Source of the DNA: Microbispora corallina
GTDB taxonomy: Bacteria; Actinomycetota; Actinomycetes; Streptosporangiales; Streptosporangiaceae
Direction: 5' to 3'
DNA: 34,718 nucleotides
Assembly (NCBI RefSeq): GCF_016863035.1
Contig: NZ_BOOC01000024.1
Span: 1-34,718, forward strand
Below the pieces are notes generated by a model that saw nothing but the letters and a program-made list of their open reading frames with translations, did not search any database and had not been told where the DNA came from. Both the position numbers and the translations under genes were made by a program. Shown here one piece after another: positions 1 to 6,712 of the stretch. Position 1 is the first letter of the stretch, and each line of letters opens with the position of its first letter.

Positions 1-384
1 CGAGTACACGGGCGACCACGACGACCCGTCGGCGGACACCTGGACCTGGAACGCCGTCGCGTACGCGGTCTCCCAGGTCAGCACGACCTGGGAGACGGAC
101 GCCGTGGTCCCGAGGTCGACCTGCAGCCACTGCGGGTCGCTCGCCGCGCTGGACCAGCGGGTGCCGGGGTTGCCGTCGACCGCGGCCGACGCGGGCGTTC
201 CGGCGTTCTCGACCGATGAGGCGGTGGCCGGCTTGCCCTGGGACAGCAGCGTGGCCGCGGCGCTCGCGGGAGCCGTCTGCACGACGACGACGCAGCCGAC
301 GAGCGCGAGCAGCAGGCCGATCGCGGCCCTCAGGGCCGGCGCGCGGCCAGGGGGACGCGCGGGTGGGCGGGCAGGGGAACGCAT
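1..384 (-). CDS. Secreted protein with F5/8 type C (discoidin/CBM32-like) domain, partial
   Basis: The 5' part (128 codons) of a gene running off the left edge. The start is ATG at 384-382, 7 nt after a strong ribosome binding site (GGAAGAGGAG, 401-392 on the minus strand). The N-terminus is a classical signal peptide: Arg-rich n-region, hydrophobic AAIGLLLALVGCVVVV, then a likely cleavage at APASA-A. The mature part begins LLSQGKPATASS and continues with AAVDGNPGTRWSS and QWLQVDLG, the standard opening of an F5/8 type C / CBM32 sugar-binding domain. In actinomycetes this domain at the N-terminus is usually part of a secreted glycoside hydrolase or lyase, but the catalytic part lies outside the window, so the enzyme type is unknown. 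The palindrome at 422-439 suggests repression by a LacI-family sugar regulator. Confidence 0.9.
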   Translation of the reverse strand, partial: MRSPARPPARPPGRAPALRAAIGLLLALVGCVVVVQTAPASAAATLLSQGKPATASSVENAGTPASAAVDGNPGTRWSSAASDPQWLQVDLGTTASVSQVVLTWETAYATAFQVQVSADGSSWSPVYS

Positions 385-421
385 GGAGCAACTCCTCTTC
401 CAGGCGACACGAGGGGGGGTG

Positions 422-439
422 CGGGAGAGCGCTCTCCCG
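422..439. promoter_or_regulatory. 18-bp perfect palindromic operator, LacI-family type
   Basis: CGGGAGAGCGCTCTCCCG is a perfect 18-bp palindrome with a central CG. The central GAGCGCTC is the core seen in LacI-family operators of actinomycete carbohydrate genes (CebR/CelR type, TGGGAGCGCTCCCA). It lies just downstream of the -10 candidate and should cover the transcription start of the secreted sugar-binding gene, a position suited to repression. Confidence 0.75.
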
Positions 440-441
440 GT

Positions 442-470
442 ACTGTGATCGCGAGCAGGAGTGGTGTCAA
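442..470 (-). promoter_or_regulatory. Promoter for the secreted CBM32-like gene
   Basis: On the minus strand a perfect TTGACA -35 (470-465) is followed after 17 bp by CACAGT (447-442), a weak but correctly placed -10. The predicted start point falls inside the palindrome at 422-439. A consensus -35 with a poor -10 is compatible with a regulated vegetative promoter. Confidence 0.55.
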
Positions 471-630
471 TACGCATTCACAAGATTTCGGAACAGCCTG
501 TGCGGAAACCCAGTCGACCCGTCGTCCCGTCGCCGGGCCGCCCCCGAGCCCGCCGCCTGCGCGCCCACTGCACACCCGCCCGCCGCCACGCCTGTGCTCG
601 CGCCCGCCTGTCCCCGAGCCCCCGGCGCGC

Positions 631-650
631 GGCCCCGGTGGTGCGGGGCC
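631..650 (-). terminator. Hairpin downstream of the DinB-like gene
   Basis: GGCCCCG (631-637) pairs with CGGGGCC (644-650), a 7-bp all-GC stem with a 6-nt loop, about 25 bp past the stop of the DinB-like gene. There is no T-tract, which is common for actinomycete terminators. Confidence 0.45.
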
Positions 651-674
651 CTCCTGGCGCCTGTGGGCGGGCGG

Positions 675-1346
675 CTACTCGCGGCGGTCCTCCATCTCCC
701 ACACGTGGTCGATGACGTGCCAGGCGATGCGGCGGGCCGCGTAGCGGGCGGGCCAGCCGCCTTCGACGACGGGCCGCCCGTCGGAGGGCCGGCCGAGGAC
801 CCGCGCGATGTCCTCGCGCAGAGCCGTCAGGCCGGCCTCGTCCGTGAACGGCTTGTGCCGCACCCCGATCTTCCTGGCGTACGCCCGCTCGGCCTCGACG
901 ACGTGCCTCACCATCTTGTCGCGGTCCCGGCCGCCGCCCCGCGGGCCCTTGCGCAACTCCTCCGGGGACGCGGCCGCCACCTCGGCGAACACCTCCCAGG
1001 CGGCGCGGACCAGCGCCGCGGCCCGGACGGCCTCCTCGGCGCCCACCGGCAGCAGGTCCAGGCCGGCCACGCCGTTGGGCGCGCCGAAGTCGGTGGTGGA
1101 GTCGCCTTTCACCCGCTCGACCACGACCGGCTCGCCGGGCGCGAAGTCGAGCCCCGCCCGCTCGGCGACGACGCGGTAGCGGGGCGCGTAGTCGAGCAGC
1201 GTGCCGATCGCCTGCTCCTCGGACCTGCCGATGCGGCACCAGCCCGGCCACTCGACCGAGCACGCGAAGACCTTCTTGGGCCCGAGCTCAAGGTAGACGG
1301 GGAACGGCGCTGAGGACGCGGAAGACACGGAGGACGCGGATGACAT
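675..1346 (-). CDS. DinB-like/hypothetical protein (223 aa)
   Basis: Encodes 223 residues. After a Ser/Ala-rich start (SSASSVSSASS) comes FPVYLELGPKKVFACSVEWPGWCR, typical of an actinomycete family annotated as hypothetical or DinB-like. The C-terminal half has His-containing helices (KMVRHVVEAERAYARKIG and RRIAWHVIDHVWEMEDR) resembling the helical bundle and metal-ligand pattern of DinB/DUF664 proteins, which include thiol-dependent transferases. No substrate can be inferred. The ATG at 1346-1344 follows GGGAGG at good spacing. The first codons lie in a 9-bp tandem repeat (1312-1344), so a GTG six codons further in (1328) is a possible alternative start. The HAD phosphatase gene ends 47 bp upstream with a hairpin between, so cotranscription is uncertain. 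Confidence 0.8.
   Translation of the reverse strand: MSSASSVSSASSAPFPVYLELGPKKVFACSVEWPGWCRIGRSEEQAIGTLLDYAPRYRVVAERAGLDFAPGEPVVVERVKGDSTTDFGAPNGVAGLDLLPVGAEEAVRAAALVRAAWEVFAEVAAASPEELRKGPRGGGRDRDKMVRHVVEAERAYARKIGVRHKPFTDEAGLTALREDIARVLGRPSDGRPVVEGGWPARYAARRIAWHVIDHVWEMEDRRE
1312..1344. repeat. 9-bp tandem repeat in the 5' end of the DinB-like gene
   Basis: Units GAGGACGCG, GAAGACACG, GAGGACGCG and a partial GATGAC follow each other with a 9-bp period. On the coding strand they give the Ser/Ala/Val-rich first residues, which look low-complexity rather than conserved. Confidence 0.6.
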
Positions 1347-1365
1347 GGCCGACAGCCTCCCATCC

Positions 1366-1390
1366 GTACCTGCCAGGTTCCGGCAGGTAC
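1366..1390 (-). terminator. Hairpin directly after the HAD phosphatase stop codon
   Basis: GTACCTGCC (1366-1374) and GGCAGGTAC (1382-1390) form a perfect 9-bp stem with a 7-nt loop, starting 3 nt past the HAD stop codon. It could terminate that transcript. Because it also precedes the DinB-like gene by about 20 nt, it could act as an attenuator if the genes are cotranscribed. Confidence 0.6.
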
Positions 1391-1393
1391 CCC

Positions 1394-2176
1394 TCAGCCG
1401 ACCAGGTCGACGAGGTCGGCCACGGACTCCACGATCTGCGAGGGCCGGAACGGGTAGCGGTCGATCTGCTCCCGCTGGGTCACACCGGTCAGCACGAGGA
1501 TGGTGTGCAGGCCGGCCTCGATGCCGCAGACGACGTCGGTGTCCATGCGGTCGCCGATCATCGCGGTGCTCTCGCTGTGCGCGTCGATCTGGTTGAGCGC
1601 GCTGCGCATCATCATCGGGTTGGGCTTGCCGATGAAGTACGGCTCGACGCCGGTCGCCTTCGTGATCATGGCGGCCACGGCGCCGCACGCGGGCAGCGAG
1701 CCCTCGGTCGACGGCCCGATCGGGTCGGGGTTGGTCGCGATGAACCGGGCGCCGTTGTCGATCAGCCGGATGGCCCGGGTGATCGAGGTGAAGCTGTAGG
1801 TGCGCGTCTCGCCGAGCACGACGTAGTCGGGGTCGAGGTCGGTCAGGACGTATCCGGCCTCGTGCAGCGCCGTCGTCAGCCCCGCCTCGCCGATGACGTA
1901 CGCCGAGCCGTCGGGCCGCTGGTCGGCGAGGAACTTGGCGGTCGCGAGGGCCGAGGTCCAGATCGACTCGGGCGGCACCTCCAGCCCCGCCGCCCTCAGC
2001 CGGACCGACAGGTCGCGGGCTGTGTAGATCGAGTTGTTCGTGAGCACGAGGAACCGCTTCCCCGACTCGCGCAGCCTCTTGATGAACTGGTCGGCGCCCG
2101 GGACCGGCTGCCCCTCGTGGACCAGCACGCCGTCCATGTCGGACAGCCACGACTCGATCGGCTTTCGCTCGCTCAT
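1394..2176 (-). CDS. HAD-IIA family hydrolase, NagD-like phosphatase
   Basis: A 260-residue protein of the HAD superfamily, subclass IIA (NagD/p-nitrophenylphosphatase-like). Motif I is SDMDGVL (nucleophile D13, general acid/base D15). Motif II is in FLVLTNNS, the GKPNP segment carries the catalytic Lys, and GDRMDTD is the Mg-binding motif. A C2-type cap lies between motifs II and III. Such enzymes dephosphorylate small sugar or nucleotide phosphates in the cytoplasm; the substrate cannot be told. The ATG at 2176-2174 is preceded 6 nt upstream by CATGCT (2188-2183), a weak -10, and there is no clear SD, so a leaderless transcript is likely. It is divergent from the LLM oxidoreductase gene 97 bp away. 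Confidence 0.93.
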   Translation of the reverse strand: MSERKPIESWLSDMDGVLVHEGQPVPGADQFIKRLRESGKRFLVLTNNSIYTARDLSVRLRAAGLEVPPESIWTSALATAKFLADQRPDGSAYVIGEAGLTTALHEAGYVLTDLDPDYVVLGETRTYSFTSITRAIRLIDNGARFIATNPDPIGPSTEGSLPACGAVAAMITKATGVEPYFIGKPNPMMMRSALNQIDAHSESTAMIGDRMDTDVVCGIEAGLHTILVLTGVTQREQIDRYPFRPSQIVESVADLVDLVG

Positions 2177-2273
2177 GGTCCAAGCATGGCAGGTGCGCGA
2201 CGGCGGGGCACATCGCGGAGATCTCTCCCCACGAGCGGAAATATGCGGAACAGACCTCCGGTTGGTGACGTAC

Positions 2274-3320
2274 ATGAGCACGGACACCATCCGCGGCGTG
2301 CCGCGCGGGACGGCCGAGGCGCCGCTGTCGATTCTGGAGCTCGCCACCGTCGGCGAGGGCGTGACGCCCGGCGAGGCGCTGCGCGACGCGACCGAGCTGG
2401 CGAGGAGGGGCGAGCGGTGGGGCTACCACCGCCTCTGGGTCGCCGAGCACCACGGCATGCCGGGGGTGGCCAGCTCCTCCCCCGCGGTGCTGATCGCGCA
2501 TCTGGCCGCGGCGACCAGCACCATCCGCGTCGGGTCCGGCGGCGTCATGCTGCCCAACCACGCGCCGCTGGTGATCGCCGAGCAGTTCGGCACGCTGCAC
2601 GCGCTGCATCCCGGGCGGATCGACCTCGGGCTCGGCCGGGCCCCGGGCACCGACATGGCCACCGCCGGGGCGCTGCGCCGCCAGGCGGAGGTGGACCCGG
2701 ACGACTTCCCGCAGCAGGTGGCGGAGCTGACCGGCTTCCTCGACGGCTCCTTCCCCGCCGGTCACCCGTACGCGTCCCTCCAGGCGACGCCGCGCGGGGA
2801 CGACCGTCCCCCGATCTGGCTGCTGGGCTCCAGCGGCTTCAGCGCCAGGATGGCCGGGCTGCTCGGGCTGCCCTTCGCGTTCGCGCACCACTTCAGCGCG
2901 GCCAACACCGAGCCTGCCCTCGACCTGTACCGCTCCTCGTTCCGCCCGTCGGCCGTGCTCGACCAGCCGTACGCGCTGATCGGGGTGGCGGCGCTCGCGG
3001 CCGACACCGAGGAGGAGGCGCTGCGGCAGGCCATGCCGGGCGCGCTGTCGTGGCTGCGCATGCGGCTCGGCCGCCCGGGGCGGATGCCGACGCCGGAGGA
3101 GGCCGCCGCCTACCCCTACACGCCGATCGAGGAGGAGTTCGTCCGCGACCGCCTCTCCACGGTGGTGTACGGCGAGCCCGAGCGCGTCCGGGCCGGGCTG
3201 GAGGAGCTGCGCAAGCGCACCGGCGCCGACGAGCTCATGATCACCACCATGGTGCACGGCGGGGAGGCGCGCCTGCGCTCCTACGAGCTCGTCGCCCGCG
3301 CGTACGGCATGCTCGGCTGA
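2274..3320 (+). CDS. LLM class (luciferase-like) flavin-dependent oxidoreductase
   Basis: A 348-residue TIM-barrel protein of the bacterial luciferase-like monooxygenase family. Family signatures are [12 protein letters not shown] near the start, [40 protein letters not shown] and [14 protein letters not shown]. This is the subgroup of putative FMN/F420-using oxidoreductases; the substrate is unknown. ATG 2274 is taken as the start because the N-terminus then fits the family length; an in-frame GTG at 2265 is possible and neither has a good SD. It faces the opposite-strand LLM gene at 3451-4350 across a 130-bp gap holding a strong hairpin and a 13-bp tandem repeat. The two LLM proteins belong to different subgroups and are not a recent duplication. 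Confidence 0.92.
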   Translation: MSTDTIRGVPRGTAEAPLSILELATVGEGVTPGEALRDATELARRGERWGYHRLWVAEHHGMPGVASSSPAVLIAHLAAATSTIRVGSGGVMLPNHAPLVIAEQFGTLHALHPGRIDLGLGRAPGTDMATAGALRRQAEVDPDDFPQQVAELTGFLDGSFPAGHPYASLQATPRGDDRPPIWLLGSSGFSARMAGLLGLPFAFAHHFSAANTEPALDLYRSSFRPSAVLDQPYALIGVAALAADTEEEALRQAMPGALSWLRMRLGRPGRMPTPEEAAAYPYTPIEEEFVRDRLSTVVYGEPERVRAGLEELRKRTGADELMITTMVHGGEARLRSYELVARAYGMLG

Positions 3321-3360
3321 GGCCGGCCCGGAGCAGGGCGCCGGGAGCGGCCCGGCCGCC

Positions 3361-3390
3361 CGCGGCGCCGGCCGGCATCCCGGCGCCGCG
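3361..3390. terminator. Bidirectional terminator hairpin between convergent LLM genes
   Basis: CGCGGCGCCGG (3361-3371) pairs perfectly with CCGGCGCCGCG (3380-3390), an 11-bp GC stem with an 8-nt loop. It lies 40 bp past the stop of the rightward gene and 60 bp past the stop of the leftward gene. No T-tract on either side. Confidence 0.65.
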
Positions 3391-3395
3391 CTCGG

Positions 3396-3460
3396 ACGTC
3401 AGCGCGCCACGTCAGCGCACCACGTCGGCCCGCGACGTCAGCCCGCGACGTCAGCCCACG
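3396..3460. repeat. Five-copy 13-bp tandem repeat overlapping a stop codon
   Basis: Five units start at 3396, 3409, 3422, 3435 and 3448, exactly 13 bp apart. Each begins ACGTCAGC (ACGTCGGC in the third) followed by a variable GC-rich pentamer. The last unit contains the stop codon (TGA, 3453-3451) and final codons of the leftward LLM gene; the other four are intergenic. Confidence 0.85.
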
Positions 3461-4350
3461 TCCGGGGCCAGGGCCTCCAGCGCCTCCTCGGCCCGCCGCA
3501 GGGACTCGCGGGGGTCCGCGGAGGCCTCCACGATCTCCGGATCGAAGTTGAGGTCGTGGAAGACCTCGGTCACGCCCCTGGCCTCCAGGTCCTCGACGTC
3601 TCGGCGGATCTTCTCGTACGAGCCGGTCAGCGGGCCGCCGTCCTCGGCGCGGACCTTGGTGACGCCGCGCACCACGAACCGCAGGGCGTCCGCGTCGCGC
3701 CCGGCCTCGCGGGCCGCCTCCTTGACGATGGAGATCTGCTGGTCGATCTCGTCCAGGTTCGCCCGGCTTGAGCTGATCCAGCCGTCCGCGATGCGGCCGG
3801 CCCGTGCAAGGGCGACCGGAGCGGTGCCTCCGAGCAGGAGCGACGGGAGCGTCGCCGGCCGGGGGGCCAGGTGGGCGTGGGGGAACTCGTAGAACTCCCC
3901 CTTGTGCTCCACGGCGTCCTCCGTCCACAGCCGCCTGAGCAGCTCGACGTACTCCTCCGCGCGCCGGCCGCGGCGGCCCATGGGCACGCCCGACGCGGTG
4001 AACTCCTCCGGCAGCCAGCCCAGCCCGAGCCCGAGGTCGAGCCGGCCCGCCGAGACGTTCTGGAGCGTGCCGAGCTGCTTGGCCATGAGCGCCGGTGAGA
4101 CGAACGGCAGGTTGAGCACGGCGATCCCGAGCCGGACCCGCTCGGTCAGCCCGGCCAGGTACGACAGCGTGACGACCGGGTCCTGGACGCTCCGGTAGAC
4201 CGGGCCCATCGCGTGCCCGACCGGGTAGAGCAGCCGCTGGAACGTCCAGACGCTGTCGTAGCCCAGGTCCTCGGCCCTGCGGGCGATCCGCTTCATGTTC
4301 TCCGGCGTGGCCCAGGAGCCGGAGACCGGTACGGCAAAGCCAATCCTCAT
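3451..4350 (-). CDS. LLM class F420-dependent oxidoreductase
   Basis: A 299-residue protein starting MRIGFAVPVSGSWATPE, a typical start of the F420-dependent LLM subgroup. Other signatures are ARRAEDLGYDSVWTFQR, DPVVTLSYLAGLTERVRLGIAVL, KQLGTLQNVSAGRLDLGLGLGW and PSLLLGGTAPVALARAGRIADGW. Members use reduced coenzyme F420 (or FMN) for hydride transfer; the substrate is unknown. The ATG at 4350-4348 is 6 nt from TAGGGT (4362-4357), so the mRNA is probably leaderless. That -10 overlaps the -10 of the divergent phosphotransferase-like gene. The C-terminus ends inside the 13-bp tandem repeat, so the last residues (LAPDVG) may be variable between strains. Confidence 0.92.
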   Translation of the reverse strand: MRIGFAVPVSGSWATPENMKRIARRAEDLGYDSVWTFQRLLYPVGHAMGPVYRSVQDPVVTLSYLAGLTERVRLGIAVLNLPFVSPALMAKQLGTLQNVSAGRLDLGLGLGWLPEEFTASGVPMGRRGRRAEEYVELLRRLWTEDAVEHKGEFYEFPHAHLAPRPATLPSLLLGGTAPVALARAGRIADGWISSSRANLDEIDQQISIVKEAAREAGRDADALRFVVRGVTKVRAEDGGPLTGSYEKIRRDVEDLEARGVTEVFHDLNFDPEIVEASADPRESLRRAEEALEALAPDVG

Positions 4351-4356
4351 ATCGGC

Positions 4357-4366
4357 ACCCTAGGCT
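4357..4366. promoter_or_regulatory. Overlapping divergent -10 boxes
   Basis: ACCCTAGGCT contains TAGGGT on the minus strand (4362-4357), 6 nt from the ATG of the F420 oxidoreductase gene, and TAGGCT on the plus strand (4361-4366) for the phosphotransferase-like gene. The two hexamers share the TA at 4361-4362, so polymerase cannot occupy both promoters at once. No convincing -35 is visible for either. Confidence 0.5.
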
Positions 4367-5275
4367 GTGCCGCGTGATCCATCGCCATCCGTCCCCCCGT
4401 ACGCGCTGACGGCCGTGCGCGCCGACGACCTCGCCCGGCTCGCCGGGCACCGCGGTCCGGTGACCGTGCTCAAGGACACCCGCGTGCTGGTCGTCCGCGC
4501 CGGCGACCTCGTGGTCAAGGCCCACCCCCCGGACACGGACGAGGGCGCCCTCCGGGTCCGGCTGGCGGCCGCCCGCGAGCTGTCCGGGATCATGCTGCCG
4601 CCGCTGGGCCTGGAACGGCTCGACGGCAGGCTCGTCACGCTCTGGCCGGCCGGGGAGCCGCTGACGCCGGCCGACCTGGACGAGGACGGCGCGCCCTGGG
4701 AGGCGGGCGGGCGGCTGCTGGCGCTGCTGCACGCCCGGCCCGTCCCGCCGGGCCTGCCGCCCGCCGGCGGTCCGCCCCGGGTGCCGCGCGCTCTGGCGGA
4801 CCTGGCCGCGTCCGGCGCCCCGGCCGCGGTCGCCGCGCCCATCCTGAAGGCGTACGCCACGCCGGCGCCGTTCCCAGGAGGCGCGGGCGCGCCGGACGGG
4901 CTGGCGCACGGCGACTGGCACCTCGGCCAGATCGTCCGCCACCGGGGAGAATGGCTGCTCATCGACCCGGACGACCTGGGCGGCGGCGACCGGGCCTGGG
5001 ACCTCGCCCGCCCGGCCGCCTGGTACGCGGCGGGCCTGCTCGACCCCGCCGACTGGAACCGGTTCCTGTCGGCCTACCTCGAGGCGGGCGGAACCGCCGT
5101 GTCCGCCGGCGATCCGTGGCGGGAACTCGATGCTCCCGCCCGGGCGTTGACGGTCCAACTGGCCGCGACGGCGGCGGCCGCGGCGGCCCGGGCGGGGGAA
5201 CCACTCGACGAGGCGGCCGCGGCCCTCGTGTCCGCCTGCGGGCGGATCGCCGCGGCCGCCGAGGCGTCCATCTGA
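4367..5275 (+). CDS. Aminoglycoside phosphotransferase-fold (APH/choline kinase-like) protein
   Basis: Up to 302 residues. The catalytic signature is complete: HGDWHLGQI (catalytic-loop residues H181, D183, H185) and LLIDPDDLGGG (D200 in the DFG-like position), followed by RAWDLARPAAWY. The N-lobe has VTVLKDTRVLVV and VVKAH, the latter fitting the ATP-binding Lys. These are kinase-fold small-molecule phosphotransferases; most chromosomal actinomycete members are not proven resistance enzymes, and nothing identifies the substrate. The start is uncertain. GTG 4367 directly abuts the TAGGCT -10 candidate, so a transcript from it would begin near 4374, after this codon. An in-frame GTG at 4415, 5 nt after the stop of an 11-codon leader frame (4374-4409), is a good alternative and still keeps the whole domain. 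Confidence 0.85.
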   Translation: MPRDPSPSVPPYALTAVRADDLARLAGHRGPVTVLKDTRVLVVRAGDLVVKAHPPDTDEGALRVRLAAARELSGIMLPPLGLERLDGRLVTLWPAGEPLTPADLDEDGAPWEAGGRLLALLHARPVPPGLPPAGGPPRVPRALADLAASGAPAAVAAPILKAYATPAPFPGGAGAPDGLAHGDWHLGQIVRHRGEWLLIDPDDLGGGDRAWDLARPAAWYAAGLLDPADWNRFLSAYLEAGGTAVSAGDPWRELDAPARALTVQLAATAAAAAARAGEPLDEAAAALVSACGRIAAAAEASI

Positions 5276-5325
5276 TCCACACTGGACGCCGGCCCGAGAC
5301 GTGGACCTGAGACAGGGAGAGTTGG

Positions 5326-5586
5326 ATGGAGTGCCCCAAGTGCCGTGGCCGGATGCGGACGTTCGACCGCAACGGGGTTCACATCGAGCAGTGTGACAAC
5401 TGCCGGGGGATCTTCCTCGACTACGGCGAGCTGGAGACGCTCAGCCGGATGGAGGCCCAGTGGGCCCAGCAGCACTACGCTCCCCCGCCGCCGGCGCACG
5501 GCGGCCCGGCGTGGGGCGCGCCGCACCACGGCCACTACGGCCACCACCGCGGCCACAGCTGGGTCGGCATGCTGTTCTCCAGCTGA
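5326..5586 (+). CDS. Small TFIIB-type zinc-ribbon protein
   Basis: 86 residues. MECPKCRG and VHIEQCDNCRGIFLD form a CxxC...CxxC zinc ribbon of the zf-TFIIB type found in short bacterial proteins. The C-terminal half is rich in Pro, His, Gly and Tyr (HHGHYGHHRGHSW), which may add metal binding or be disordered. ATG 5326 follows GGGAGAG with good spacing. It starts 50 bp after the phosphotransferase-like gene and may be cotranscribed with it. The stop codon lies in the left arm of the inverted repeat 5583-5683. Function unknown. Confidence 0.9.
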   Translation: MECPKCRGRMRTFDRNGVHIEQCDNCRGIFLDYGELETLSRMEAQWAQQHYAPPPPAHGGPAWGAPHHGHYGHHRGHSWVGMLFSS

Positions 5587-5683
5587 GCCGCCCACACACA
5601 CGTTGTGAAGGCGGACGGTGCAGGGCCGTGACCTCCGGGTCGCGGCCCTCGCCGGAGGCGCCGGCGTGTCCCGGGCGGCTCAG
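5583..5683. terminator. Nested inverted repeats, bidirectional terminator
   Basis: Outer arms CTGAGCCGCCC (5583-5593) and GGGCGGCTCAG (5673-5683) are perfectly complementary, and each contains the stop codon of one convergent gene. Between them a strong inner hairpin pairs 5623-5633 (GGGCCGTGACC) with 5638-5648 (GGTCGCGGCCC), 11 bp with one G-U, around a TCCG tetraloop. The inner hairpin is a good terminator for both directions. Confidence 0.7.
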
Positions 5684-6681
5684 GAGGGGAAGTCGTCCGG
5701 GTCCACGTCGTCCACCTTGGCGTTGCCGCCCGCGGTGCGGTTGAGCGTCAGCCGCCAGTCGGTCCACCGGATCTGCGACCCGACCCGGCTGGTGTGGAAG
5801 CGCATCGTGTCGTCGAAGCGCTGGAAGGCGCAGTCGCGGGTGAAGAGGCGGGCGGACCGGTCGTAGTCGGCGCCCGTCGTGAAGTAGACGTGGTACGTGC
5901 CGTCCCGGATGTTCCCGATCTTCGCGGTGGACTTCTTGCGCACGTAGAAGCTGAGCGCCTTGGTGCGGCCCTTGAGAAGGGTGACGACCCCGTCGCGCGG
6001 GTTGCCGTTCTTCACGGTGAGGCTGGCGTAGCCGCCGCGGACGGCCGACCTGAGGATGGTGCCGTTGCCGAGCCGGCGGGCGCGCTCGGCCGGCGGCTTC
6101 ACCGTGACGATCCCGCCGCGGTAGTCGCCGCCGCCCGCGAGGTCGGCCCCCGCCTCCTTGAGCGCGGCGAACTCGTCCGAGGTGCCCAGCCGGGCGAGGA
6201 CGGCGGGCCCGGTGCAGAGCGAGCGCCCGTCCACCGCGTCGCCCAGGGCGCCGAGCCTGTCGCCGACGCCCCGCAGCGCGGTGAGGTAGTCGGCGTGCTC
6301 CGGCCCGATGTCCGCGGGCGGGCGTACGCCGGAGAGCCGGCCGGCCGCGGCGTCGGCGGCGTCACGGGCCCGCCCGATCCGCTGCTTCAGCGACCGGATC
6401 GTGCGGGCCTTCGCGATGTCGCCCACGGCAGTGCCGAGGGGCCCGCCCGGGGCCTCCAGCGCGATCTCGTACGCCTCGGGCGTCAGCTCCGGAGGCGCCC
6501 CCGGCGACGCGACGCCTCCCGAGACGGGGCCCCCGGAGACAGCGCCTTCGGAGACGGCGCCTTCGGAGACGGGGCCGGCCGAGGACGGGTCGCCGCCCGG
6601 CGGCCGCCCGGCCCCGCCGGTGCACGCGGCCAGCGCGAACGCCGCGGCGAGCAGTGCCGCGGGGATCCGGGGGGAGATCAC
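5680..6681 (-). CDS. Secreted lipoprotein of unknown function
   Basis: 333 residues starting GTG at 6681 (MISPRIPAALLAAAFALAACTGG). The lipobox LAAC puts the lipidated Cys at residue 20, so the protein is anchored on the outer face of the membrane. Residues 36-59 are a Gly/Ser/Val-rich linker of about four 5-residue repeats. A helical region follows (about 85-170), including RTIRSLKQRIGRARDAADAA. The C-terminal part has KNGNPRDGVVTLLKGRTKALSFYVRKK and GTYHVYFTTGADYD, suggesting a beta-rich domain like those of uncharacterised actinomycete lipoproteins. I do not recognise a named family. It ends 31 bp after the ABC-F stop codon region's downstream start, that is, it follows the ABC-F gene on the same strand with a 31-bp gap and may be cotranscribed with it. 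Confidence 0.88.
   Translation of the reverse strand: MISPRIPAALLAAAFALAACTGGAGRPPGGDPSSAGPVSEGAVSEGAVSGGPVSGGVASPGAPPELTPEAYEIALEAPGGPLGTAVGDIAKARTIRSLKQRIGRARDAADAAAGRLSGVRPPADIGPEHADYLTALRGVGDRLGALGDAVDGRSLCTGPAVLARLGTSDEFAALKEAGADLAGGGDYRGGIVTVKPPAERARRLGNGTILRSAVRGGYASLTVKNGNPRDGVVTLLKGRTKALSFYVRKKSTAKIGNIRDGTYHVYFTTGADYDRSARLFTRDCAFQRFDDTMRFHTSRVGSQIRWTDWRLTLNRTAGGNAKVDDVDPDDFPS
6505..6576. repeat. 15-bp tandem repeats coding for the lipoprotein linker
   Basis: About four to five diverged 15-bp units encode GPVSE, GAVSE, GAVSG, GPVSG and GVAS. On the plus strand the CCTTCGGAGACGGCG type unit is clearly repeated. This is a coding minisatellite in the flexible linker after the lipobox. 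Confidence 0.75.
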
Positions 6682-6712
6682 CGCCCCACTGTCGACGGAC
6701 CCGGATCGCCTG

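Noticed and set aside
675..3257. Very long minus-strand open frame (860 codons) covering several genes
   Set aside because: Only its last 223 codons are coding (the DinB-like gene). The remainder is a shadow of the HAD and LLM genes, with repetitive Arg/Gly/Ala/His content.
4367..5275. Antibiotic resistance gene call for the phosphotransferase-fold protein
   Set aside because: Only the general APH fold and catalytic residues are visible; nothing separates it from other small-molecule kinases.
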